Of a stretch of 15,308 nucleotides of DNA, positions 1 through 7,300 are shown piece by piece (the first letter of the stretch is position 1; every line of letters begins with the position of its first letter). The notes under the pieces were generated by a model. The model was not told the origin of the DNA. It did not search any database and worked only from the letters and a program-made list of their open reading frames with translations. Source of the stretch: JBDUDK01 sp040002995 (GTDB lineage Bacteria; Actinomycetota; Acidimicrobiia; Acidimicrobiales; Ilumatobacteraceae); assembly GCA_040002995.1 (NCBI GenBank), contig JBDUDK010000068.1, positions 1 to 15,308 of the forward strand, read 5' to 3'. Position numbers and translations under genes: made by a program.

Positions 1-18
1 ATAGCGAACTGAGCCGCC

Positions 19-609
19 GTGCACCTCGTCGCCATCCCCACACGAGCACCCAACCCGCCGCTATTTCTCTGGGCGATTGCCGCCGCGCGGCTGCAGGGAG
101 AGACGATCACTGTCGAGGCGGAGGCACTCGTAGTCCGCCTTTTCCAAACGGAGGGGCGCTCGCTCGTGCGGCTAGCGCGGCTCTTCGTCGATGACCGGGA
201 CGCCGCTGAGGACATCGTGCAGGAGGCGTTTCTGCGCCTCGCGCGACATGCCGGCAAGATCGATGCGATCGAGCGCGCGCCGGCGTACCTGCGGTCGATC
301 GTGCTGAACCTCGCCCGCGATCACAACCGTCGCGGCCTGGTGTCGCTCCGTCATCACTCGACCGCGGGACACGACGTGGACGTCGATGTCGGAACCGACG
401 ACCAGCTCGTTCGCTCAGAAGAGAATCAGCGAGTGCTCGAGGCCGTGCGTCGGCTGCCCGCCCGCCAGCGTGACTGCATCACGCTCAGGTACTTCGAAGA
501 GCTTTCGATCGACGGAATCGCGTCGACGCTCGGGCTCTCGGTCAACTCTGTGAAGACGCACCTTCAGCGCGCGATGGCCGCTCTCGACCGAACGCTGAAC
601 GACTCGTGA
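19..609 (+). CDS. ECF-family RNA polymerase sigma factor
   Basis: A 196-residue sigma-70 family protein of the extracytoplasmic-function type, which would direct RNA polymerase to a small set of stress or envelope promoters. Sigma region 2 spans about residues 42-106, with the typical acidic core DAAEDIVQEAFLRL (61-74) and the YLRSIVLNLARD helix (90-101). Region 4 spans about 139-192, with LPARQRDCITLRYFEELS followed by a helix-turn-helix at 164-185 (IDGIASTLGLSVNSVKTHL). The GTG start is the first possible one, because an in-frame TGA lies at 10-12. The first 30 or so residues are not typical of the family, so a non-canonical internal start is possible. The stop overlaps the next gene's GTG (GTGA), which suggests translational coupling with that membrane protein. 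The family call is secure; the regulon cannot be read from the window. Confidence 0.93.
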   Translation: MHLVAIPTRAPNPPLFLWAIAAARLQGETITVEAEALVVRLFQTEGRSLVRLARLFVDDRDAAEDIVQEAFLRLARHAGKIDAIERAPAYLRSIVLNLARDHNRRGLVSLRHHSTAGHDVDVDVGTDDQLVRSEENQRVLEAVRRLPARQRDCITLRYFEELSIDGIASTLGLSVNSVKTHLQRAMAALDRTLNDS

Positions 610-1340
610 GCCTCAGCCTCGAACGACGCCTGATCGAGGCCTTTGCGGATGCGCGGACGACGGTCGAGGAAAATCCTGATCTCTTCGCCCGAGTGACAAG
701 GTCGCTCGAGGACGCGCGCGCTCGCCGGCGATTCCGGTGGCTACTAGCCGGAGCGCTGGCGGCTTTTGTCGGCGCCAACGCCGCCTTGGCCCTCGCTCTT
801 TCCGATTACGACAACAGGAGATTCAACATGCCGTGGTGGGTCATCGAACTAATCACCAACATCGTCCTCGTTGCGCTGGCGGTGGGGCTCGGGCCGTTCA
901 TCAAGCGCTTTGGTCGCTCGTACGCGGCCGATGTCTTCCGAGCGAACCCCCGCACCGGTAAGAGCTACTTGGTGCTCACGGATGTCGCGTACTACCTCAT
1001 CTTCACGTCGTTCATTTTCTTTACGGTGACGTTCGTCGAGAAGATCGATTGGCAGCGATCGACTGGGGCGCAACTCAAGAACGAGCTCGCTCGGATTGGC
1101 GGCATTTTGCTGATCATGGGCATCCTCCACGCCGCCAACGTCGTCGCTCTGCCGATCATCGGCGGACTCCTGTCGAGCAACAAGCGACTCGAGGAGTCCA
1201 AGTCGACTCCCCCCGCAACGCAACCCGCCGGTGTCGTGTCAGCCGGCTCTATCCCGCCGCTTGGACCCGGCACGTGGATATTGCGCATTGAGCCCGCGCC
1301 CGGCTCGAATCCGTCGGACCCTGATGCATCGCGCGGCTAG
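606..1340 (+). CDS. Four-helix membrane protein overlapping the sigma gene, candidate sigma regulator
   Basis: A 244-residue protein not recognised as a named family. A charged cytoplasmic N-terminus (1-44, rich in Arg and Glu) is followed by four hydrophobic segments at about 45-66, 77-98, 127-145 and 163-189, then a Pro/Ser-rich tail of about 50 residues. The GTG start overlaps the sigma factor's TGA by 4 bp, the usual layout for an ECF sigma factor and its cognate membrane regulator. From that context I infer a possible anti-sigma or sensor role. The classical zinc anti-sigma motif (HxxxCxxC) is absent and no enzymatic motif is visible, so the function is open. Its TAG stop lies inside the palindrome CTAG (1337-1340), which also supplies the stop codon of the convergent gene on the other strand. 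Confidence 0.8.
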   Translation: MSLSLERRLIEAFADARTTVEENPDLFARVTRSLEDARARRRFRWLLAGALAAFVGANAALALALSDYDNRRFNMPWWVIELITNIVLVALAVGLGPFIKRFGRSYAADVFRANPRTGKSYLVLTDVAYYLIFTSFIFFTVTFVEKIDWQRSTGAQLKNELARIGGILLIMGILHAANVVALPIIGGLLSSNKRLEESKSTPPATQPAGVVSAGSIPPLGPGTWILRIEPAPGSNPSDPDASRG

Positions 1341-1837
1341 TCGGAAAGTTTCTCCGTGGTCTCCCGGACGCGTCGGGCGAGAGCTTCCAACATCCGCAAC
1401 AGGATCTGTGGATCGGTTGTTGCGGCATCGAGGAAGCCGGTGCGCGACAGCTCGAGAGCCACAACCTCAGTCGCGGTCGTCACCGTTGCGCTTCGGGGTC
1501 CGGGGTCAAGGAGCGCGATTTCTCCGAAGAACTCCCCCGGCCCGAGCTGGGCGATTGTGCGACCACCTCTTAGTACGTCGACCTTGCCCTCGACAATGAC
1601 GAAGCAGCATTGGTCCTTGGAACCCTCGACAACGATTCGTGAGTCGGCCGGCCAGCGGTGGCTCGAGCACGCCCGTGCCATCGCTTGCATCTGGCGCTTA
1701 CCGAGCCCGGCGAACAGTGGGACGTGCGCCAGAACCTCCATGCGCTGGGCGATCGCCACCTTGGCGCCCTGCGCTCCTGCGCGCGTGCCCGCGTCGGCGA
1801 TGGGCTTCTTGATCGGCCATTCGCTGGAAAAGCTCAT
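1337..1837 (-). CDS. Stand-alone cyclic nucleotide-binding domain protein (CRP-like, no HTH)
   Basis: A 166-residue protein with one CRP/PKA-type cyclic nucleotide-binding domain at about residues 33-160. The phosphate-binding cassette is clear: GEFFGEIALL at 101-110 (Gly and Glu contacts) followed by DPGPRSATV, with Arg115 and Ser116 as the expected cyclic phosphate ligands. The N-terminal part has LAHVPLFAGLGKRQM, the usual lead-in helix. No C-terminal DNA-binding helix-turn-helix follows, so this is probably a ligand-sensing or protein-interaction module rather than a Crp-type transcription factor. It starts 54 bp after the MerB-like gene on the same strand, with a GGTGG-like ribosome-binding site a few bases ahead of the ATG, so the two may be co-transcribed. 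Its end overlaps the convergent membrane-protein gene by 4 bp. Domain identity is strong; ligand and partner are unknown. Confidence 0.88.
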   Translation of the reverse strand: MSFSSEWPIKKPIADAGTRAGAQGAKVAIAQRMEVLAHVPLFAGLGKRQMQAMARACSSHRWPADSRIVVEGSKDQCCFVIVEGKVDVLRGGRTIAQLGPGEFFGEIALLDPGPRSATVTTATEVVALELSRTGFLDAATTDPQILLRMLEALARRVRETTEKLSD

Positions 1838-1891
1838 TGGACCACCTTCAACGACAACGGCCGATCGTAACCATTCGGTTGCGGGCGTTCG

Positions 1892-2551
1892 TCAAGGCAG
1901 CTGCCAGAAGTCGTCGGTAAGCCCGAGGCTCGTGAGGATCGCCTGGTTCTGGTCACGGACGTGTGGTTGCCAGTCGGTATCGAGTCGATCACTCCACCAT
2001 GCGTGGGCCAGCTCGCTCAGCTTGGTGGCGCTGAGCGTGGCGCCTGGTTCCCGACCGTCGAGCCATCGCAGCACATGCTCCTCCGACCGGAAGAGGTTCA
2101 TCGTGCTTCAGGTGAAGACGATGTCGTCCCACCAGGCGGATGCAGGCACGAGGCAGTGGAAGAGCAAGCTTTCGTCGCTTGGTCGTGCTGCGCGTATTTC
2201 GCACTCGATAGCTTCATCGCAATCAGCGCACACGGTCTCGATGCGGCCGTCGACGTGCAATGCGGCGCAGATGCCGAACGCGTCCCACGCACAGTTCGCA
2301 TACCACGATCGGCCGCCCGCATGAACGCGAAACGCAGACGCCACGGCAGAGAACGGATTGGCCATGCGCAATTCGCTTGTGCCGGGGTGCAGAACGATGG
2401 CGTGCGCGTCGTGCAACCGCCGCCACGAGGCGCGGATCTCATCGGCGGAAGCCCCGGCGGCCGTCGCGACGTCGGCGTTTGTAGGCGCGCGTCCCCGATC
2501 GACAAACAGGTGGTACGTCACGTTCCGAACCGCGACGTCGCGTTCATCCAC
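1892..2551 (-). CDS. MerB-like organomercurial lyase family selenoprotein (in-frame UGA read as selenocysteine)
   Basis: One 219-residue protein if the in-frame TGA at 2110-2108 is decoded; otherwise it breaks into 147- and 69-codon pieces. Residues about 8-75 form the winged-helix-like N-terminal domain of the MerB family (NVTYHLFVDRG, then RMANPFSAVASAF). Residues about 76-219 form the MerB core. The site CAWD (Cys87, Asp90) matches MerB Cys96-xx-Asp99. Cys108 lies 21 residues after Cys87, the same spacing as MerB Cys96 to Cys117. The UGA (residue 148), in DDIVFT-U-STMNLF, aligns with catalytic Cys159. MerB cleaves carbon-mercury bonds using these two cysteines and the aspartate. The GTG start is constrained by an upstream in-frame TAG. 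A SECIS-like hairpin directly follows the UGA. No merA, merR or merT is present, so mercury as substrate is inference. Family and recoding calls are strong. Confidence 0.88.
2070..2107 (-). promoter_or_regulatory. Bacterial SECIS-like stem-loop directly after the UGA
   Basis: Reading the minus strand from the base after TGA: AGCAC (2107-2103) pairs with GTGCT (2074-2070), ATG (2101-2099) with CAT (2077-2075), and CTCTTCC (2095-2089) with GGAGGAG (2084-2078, one U-G wobble). The apical loop is GGUC (2088-2085). That gives 15 pairs in 38 nt, with G and AAC bulged on the 5' side. The loop G and U lie about 24-25 nt from the U of UGA. In E. coli fdhF the SelB-contacting loop AGGUCU sits at almost the same distance. 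Such an element would recruit SelB with Sec-tRNA. Pairing was found by eye; no folding energy was computed. Confidence 0.85.
2108..2110 (-). other. Recoded UGA codon (selenocysteine 148)
   Basis: The codon reads TGA on the minus strand, between ACC (Thr147) and AGC (Ser149), and the frame stays open and MerB-like on both sides. It falls where MerB proteins have an essential cysteine. Cys-to-Sec (UGC or UGU to UGA) is the classic substitution seen in selenoproteins. A random nonsense mutation is possible but would have to hit the active site and be followed by a SECIS-like hairpin by chance. Confidence 0.85.
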
Positions 2552-2576
2552 CGCGATGATCGTACGGTGCTAATCG
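2552..2576. promoter_or_regulatory. 25-bp divergent intergenic gap
   Basis: Only 25 bp separate the GTG of the MerB-like gene from the ATG of the PEP-utilising-type gene. No clear Shine-Dalgarno sequence precedes either start. The promoters must lie within the opposing coding sequence, or one or both messages are leaderless, as is common in actinobacteria. No operator was identified. Confidence 0.4.
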
Positions 2577-4328
2577 ATGGATGAGATCGAATCGCTCGAG
2601 CCCTACGACGATGGTCGCTGGACGGTGATCGATCACCTCCCGATCCCACGCTTTCCGCTGGTGTGCCGGGGCAACACCGGTGAGGTGTATCCGAACGTCG
2701 TGACCCCGCTCACTGGGTCGCTCGTGGGTTCGCCGTTCGCTCAAGGCCAGGTGCGCATGGCACTGGAATACGGTATGGCCAGCCGGGATCAGCTCGCCGT
2801 GTTCGACGGCATTGGGTCAGGAATCACCAGCGTGTTCGGCGGTTACCTCTACGGCAACGTTTCCCTTGCGCGGTCGGCGGTCGCGCGCACCCCGGGCTTG
2901 ACGGTCGATGTGATCGACCGACAGATGTTCGGACTATCAGGGGCGCCTCCGTATCGTCGCGGTCCCGGCGATCGCGACCTACGACTGACTCTGCGCGCGG
3001 GTCGGAAGATGGGCAGGGCCATACTCCGCCCGGACGGACAGCGCCTGGCAAACTCCAGGGAGGACATCGCCGATTACGTGCGGCGTGCCCCTTCTGTCGA
3101 GAGTGCTTCCGATGAGGCCCTGCTACAGCTCGTAGGCGCCCTGGGCCCGCGCCTCGAACGGATGATGAACGAGCTGTTGGTGGAGAGTGCGTTTGCGGGT
3201 ATCGGCCGCTCGATGCTCGAACGACTCGTTGCCGACTCCGGCGCCGATGGCGTGGTCAATCGGTTGACCGCCGGCCTGGGGACCATCGAATCGGCCGAGC
3301 CTGCCCTCGAGCTGTGGAAGCTCAGCCGTCTCGTGGTCGCCGACGTCGACTTGACCCAGATATTCAATGAAGGAATCGATGGGCTGGACAGTCGCCTCCG
3401 GGCTGCCCAACCTCGCGCTCGTGTCGGGAGTTTCCTCGACGGCTTCGACCTGTTTCGCGCGCGGCACGGCAGCCGTGGACCCGACGAATGGGAACTGGCG
3501 TCGCCGACCTGGGGGAGTGATCCGGCGATCGGCCTCGCGATGATCGATCGCCTTCGCCACAGCCCAGAGGATCGCGATCCGGTCGCCGTCGGAGCTCGGC
3601 TCGCACGCGAACGGGAGACGCTGACACGGGAGGTGCGCGCTGGTTTGCCCCGGTTGAAAAGGCGGGCGTTCGACGTGGCGCTTCGGGCCACCGTCCACTA
3701 CGAGGCGCAGCGCGAGGCCACTAAGGCGGCGTTCGTCCGGATGCTGAACCCGCCTCGTTGCGCGCTGGCCGAACTGGCGCGTCGTTCCGGACTTGACCAC
3801 CGAGACTTTTTTCTTCTCACCATCGACGAGCTCCCCGCAGTACTCGGCGACTCGAGTGCCTTCGCCGACGTGATAGCCGAACGGCGTCGACGTCGCGAGT
3901 TCTTGCAAGCGCGGGTCCCGCCGTTTTGGTTCAACGGGCAAGTGCCCCCGCCGCATACGTGGCAGCTGCGCGCCGGCGGGCGAAGCCCGCTCGCAAACGA
4001 GCGTCAATTGCACGGGATCGGGGTTTGTGCCGGAGTCGCCACCGGCACCGCCCGAGTCGTCACTGACCCGTCGCGCCCGGGTGACTTGGGCCCCGACGAC
4101 ATCCTCGTCGCGCCCATCACAGACCCCGCGTGGACTCCGCTCTTCCTCGCGGTGGCTGGCGTCGTGGTCGACGTAGGAGCGCAGCAAAGTCACGCGGCGA
4201 TCGTGGCCCGCGAACTTGGCATCCCCGCGGCGGTGAGCGTCGAAGGCGCATCGACGACCATTCCCGATGGAGCACGAGTGACGGTCGACGGATCGACCGG
4301 GACCGTGACGGTGCACGGCCCGACCTGA
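2577..4328 (+). CDS. PEP-utilising enzyme-type protein with mobile His domain, lacking ATP-grasp domain
   Basis: A 583-residue protein. Its C-terminal 80-100 residues are the swivelling phospho-histidine domain of PEP synthase, pyruvate phosphate dikinase and rifampicin phosphotransferase: LHGIGVCAGVATGTARVV, then SHAAIVARELGIPAAV, with the expected phospho-carrier His539. The N-terminal motif GNTGEVYPNVVTPLTGSL (about residues 33-50) resembles the start of the substrate-binding or linker domain of rifampicin phosphotransferase-like proteins. The middle is helical and lacks obvious active-site motifs. The ATP-grasp (nucleotide-binding) domain of full-length relatives is missing, so the phosphoryl donor must be a partner encoded elsewhere, or the protein has another role. 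Codons upstream of the ATG give no convincing alternative start. It is 53 bp ahead of the oxidoreductase gene on the same strand, a possible operon. Family call is good; substrate unknown. Confidence 0.85.
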   Translation: MDEIESLEPYDDGRWTVIDHLPIPRFPLVCRGNTGEVYPNVVTPLTGSLVGSPFAQGQVRMALEYGMASRDQLAVFDGIGSGITSVFGGYLYGNVSLARSAVARTPGLTVDVIDRQMFGLSGAPPYRRGPGDRDLRLTLRAGRKMGRAILRPDGQRLANSREDIADYVRRAPSVESASDEALLQLVGALGPRLERMMNELLVESAFAGIGRSMLERLVADSGADGVVNRLTAGLGTIESAEPALELWKLSRLVVADVDLTQIFNEGIDGLDSRLRAAQPRARVGSFLDGFDLFRARHGSRGPDEWELASPTWGSDPAIGLAMIDRLRHSPEDRDPVAVGARLARERETLTREVRAGLPRLKRRAFDVALRATVHYEAQREATKAAFVRMLNPPRCALAELARRSGLDHRDFFLLTIDELPAVLGDSSAFADVIAERRRRREFLQARVPPFWFNGQVPPPHTWQLRAGGRSPLANERQLHGIGVCAGVATGTARVVTDPSRPGDLGPDDILVAPITDPAWTPLFLAVAGVVVDVGAQQSHAAIVARELGIPAAVSVEGASTTIPDGARVTVDGSTGTVTVHGPT

Positions 4329-4381
4329 TGGAGTGGATGTTAGGTTGACCGGGTCATTTGGTCGCTGAGCAGGGGGCTTCT

Positions 4382-7300
4382 ATGACCGATGTGATCGGAA
4401 CGCGAGCGGTCGGCCCCGCCGCCGACCTAGACGCCAAATACCGGGAGGAGACCGGCAGCTTCTTCTTCACCGGTGTGCAGGCCCTCGTGCGAGCGCCACT
4501 CGATCAGATGCGCATCGACCGGCGCGCCGGGCTGCGCACCGCGGCGTTCATCTCCGGGTATCAGGGATCTCCGCTCGGCGGCTACGACCTCGAGCTCTCG
4601 CGTCACAAGAAACTCCTCGATGACCTGTCGATCGTGCACGTGCCGGGCCTCAACGAAGAGCTGGGTGCCACCGCGGTGATGGGAAGCCAGCTGGCGTCGA
4701 CTTTCCCCGGGCAGAAGTTCGATGGCGTCGTCGGCATCTGGTACGGGAAGTCGCCCGGCCTCGACCGGGCCGGCGACGCCATGCGCCACGCGGCGTACGC
4801 GGGTACTTCGCGGACCGGGGGAGTCCTTGCGCTCACCGGTGACGATCCCGCGTGCAAGTCGTCGACGCTTCCTTCGTCATCGGAGTGGGCTCTCGCCGAT
4901 CTCCACATGCCGATCCTGCACCCCGGGAACGTGCAAGAGATCCTCGACCTGGCCCTGCACGGCGTCGCCCTGTCGCGGACGTCGGGGCTGTGGAGTGCGC
5001 TGAAGGTCGTCACCGCGGTGGCCGACGGCTCGAGCAATATCGACGTCGGACTCGATCGCATCGCCCCCGTGATTCCCGAGCTGATCTGGAAGGGAGCGCC
5101 CTTCGTTCCCAAGGTCACCGGGCGGGTCGGCCCGCCGTACACGACCCCTATCGAGACCGAGATCTACGAAGTGCGCCTCGAACTAGCGCGGATGTACGGC
5201 GTCGAGAACAACCTGAACCGCGTCACCCACGACACGCCTACTCCGTGGTTGGGCATCGCGGCACCTGGTCGTAACTACCACGAAGCGCTCGAGGCTCTTC
5301 ACGTGCTCGGGCTCAGCGCAACCGATCTGCGTCAGTACGGAATACGGCTGTTCCAGATCAACATGCTTTACCCGCTTGATCCCGCAATCCTGCGGCGGTT
5401 CGCGGAGGGCCTCGAGGAGATCCTCGTGGTCGAGGAGAAGCGCCCCTTCGTCGAGATGCACATCCGCGACGCGCTCTACGGCATGGCCAACGCGCCGCGT
5501 GTCATCGGGAAGCGCGATCCGGAGGGCGCTGCTCTCGTGCCCGCGTCTGGCGCTCTCGACGCCGACCTGCTCGTCGGCCCGTTGCGCCGGCGACTCTCCG
5601 AACGTATCGACGGTTCGCGGCTGGCGCCGCTCACCTCGCCGGCGGCCTTGCTCATGCAGCGCCAGATCGATGTGTTGCCCAGCCGCACACCGTTCTTTTG
5701 TTCGGGCTGCCCGCACTCCACGGGAGCCAAGGCACCCGAACACTCGCTCGTCGGAGCGGGAATCGGCTGCCACGGGATGGTGACGTTCATGGACCCAGGA
5801 CGCTTCGGCACCATCACCGGCAACACCCAGATGGGCGGCGAGGGCGTGCAGTGGGTCGGCGTGGAGCCCTTCGTTGAGACCGACCATTTCATCCAGAACC
5901 TGGGTGATGGAACGTTCGCGCACTCCGGCTCGCTGACGATCCGCCAGGCGGTGGCGGCCAAGTCGCATATGACGTACAAGATTCTCTACAACGGCGCGGT
6001 GGCCATGACCGGCGGCCAAAGCGCGTCGGGCGCCATGCCAGTCGATCGTTTGGCCACGTGGCTTCTCTGCGAAGGCGTGAGCCGTGTTCTCATCACCACC
6101 GACGAGGTCGACAAGTACAAGGGCGTCGCCCTGGCCGCGGGTGTTGAGGTGTGGGATCGGTCGCGGATCATCGAGGGCCAAGAGATGCTGGCGAAGACCT
6201 CGGGGGTCACCGTCTTAATCCACGACCAACAGTGCGCGGCCGAGAAACGCCGTGACCGCAAACGCGGCCTGGCCGCCGATCCCGCCATGCGCGTCATCAT
6301 CAACGAACGGGTTTGTGAGGGATGCGGCGACTGCGGGGTGAAGTCGAACTGCTTGTCGGTGCAGCCGATCGAGACCGAGTTCGGCCGCAAGACAGCGATT
6401 CATCAGTCGTCGTGCAACAAGGACTACTCGTGCCTGGCGGGGGACTGCCCATCGTTCATCACGGTCATGCCGAAGAAGAGGCGGGTTGGCACGAAGCGCC
6501 CGACACGCGCGGAGGGGGGCGCTCGGCGCCGCCCGCCGATCGAGGCCGCCGACCTACCTGTGCCGGCACCGATCGTGCCCACCGACGACATGACCATTCG
6601 CATGCCCGGAATCGGCGGAACCGGTGTCGTCACGGCCGCGCAGATCTTGGGCACCGCGGCCACCCTCGACGGAAAGTACGTCGGTGGCCTCGACCAGACC
6701 GGCCTGTCCCAAAAGGCTGGACCGGTTGTGTCCGACCTACGCATCACGACCCACGCCATCGAGGGCACCAACAAGGTGACCGCCGGCTGCGTCGACCTCT
6801 ATCTCGTGTTCGACCTGCTGGTGGGCCTGGCACCGAGCAATCTCATAGCCGTGTCTCCCGATCGCACGGTCGCCGTCGTGTCGACTGCCAAGACACCAAC
6901 CGGCGCGATGGTGGGCGACGTACACGCGACCTACCCGGACCAGGACGCGTTGCGAGCCGACGTCGACTCCGTCACGCGGGCCGGCGTTAATCGATACCTC
7001 GACGCCGTCGCCCTCACGGAAGGGCTCTTCGGCGAATCAACGACGGCCAACGTCTTCCAACTCGGCGTTGCGTACCAGGCGGGCGCGATTCCGATTCGAC
7101 CCGAGGCGATCGAGCAGGCCATTGAACTCAACGGCGCGGCCGTTGAAGCGAACCGGCTGGCGTTTCGGTGGGGTCGGATGTGGGCGGTCGACGCCGAACG
7201 GGTCCTCGCCGCATCGCTGACACCCACCGACCATCTCCCCAAACCATCGGCCACGCTCGAGGCGGCCATCGCTGCGGCCGAGTTGGGTGACGGGGAGCTC

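Noticed and set aside
1892..2101. A separate 69-codon gene starting with the ATG three codons after the TGA
   Set aside because: It is in the same frame as the upstream MerB-like part and encodes exactly the missing C-terminal part of that fold. There is no ribosome-binding signal dedicated to it, and the stretch doubles as the SECIS-like hairpin. Readthrough as one protein is simpler.
1356..2324. Long plus-strand open frame of 322 codons
   Set aside because: It runs antisense across the cyclic-nucleotide-binding and MerB-like genes, is rich in Ser, Arg and Thr without motifs, and is explained by GC-rich codon structure on the other strand.
3123..4316. Minus-strand open frame of 397 codons within the PEP-type gene
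   Set aside because: The composition is Arg/His/Asp-rich with no recognisable fold, and the plus strand has clear family motifs including the phospho-His site.
5183..6181. Minus-strand open frame of 332 codons inside the oxidoreductase gene
   Set aside because: It is antisense to the thiamine diphosphate-binding domain, whose motifs are unmistakable on the plus strand.
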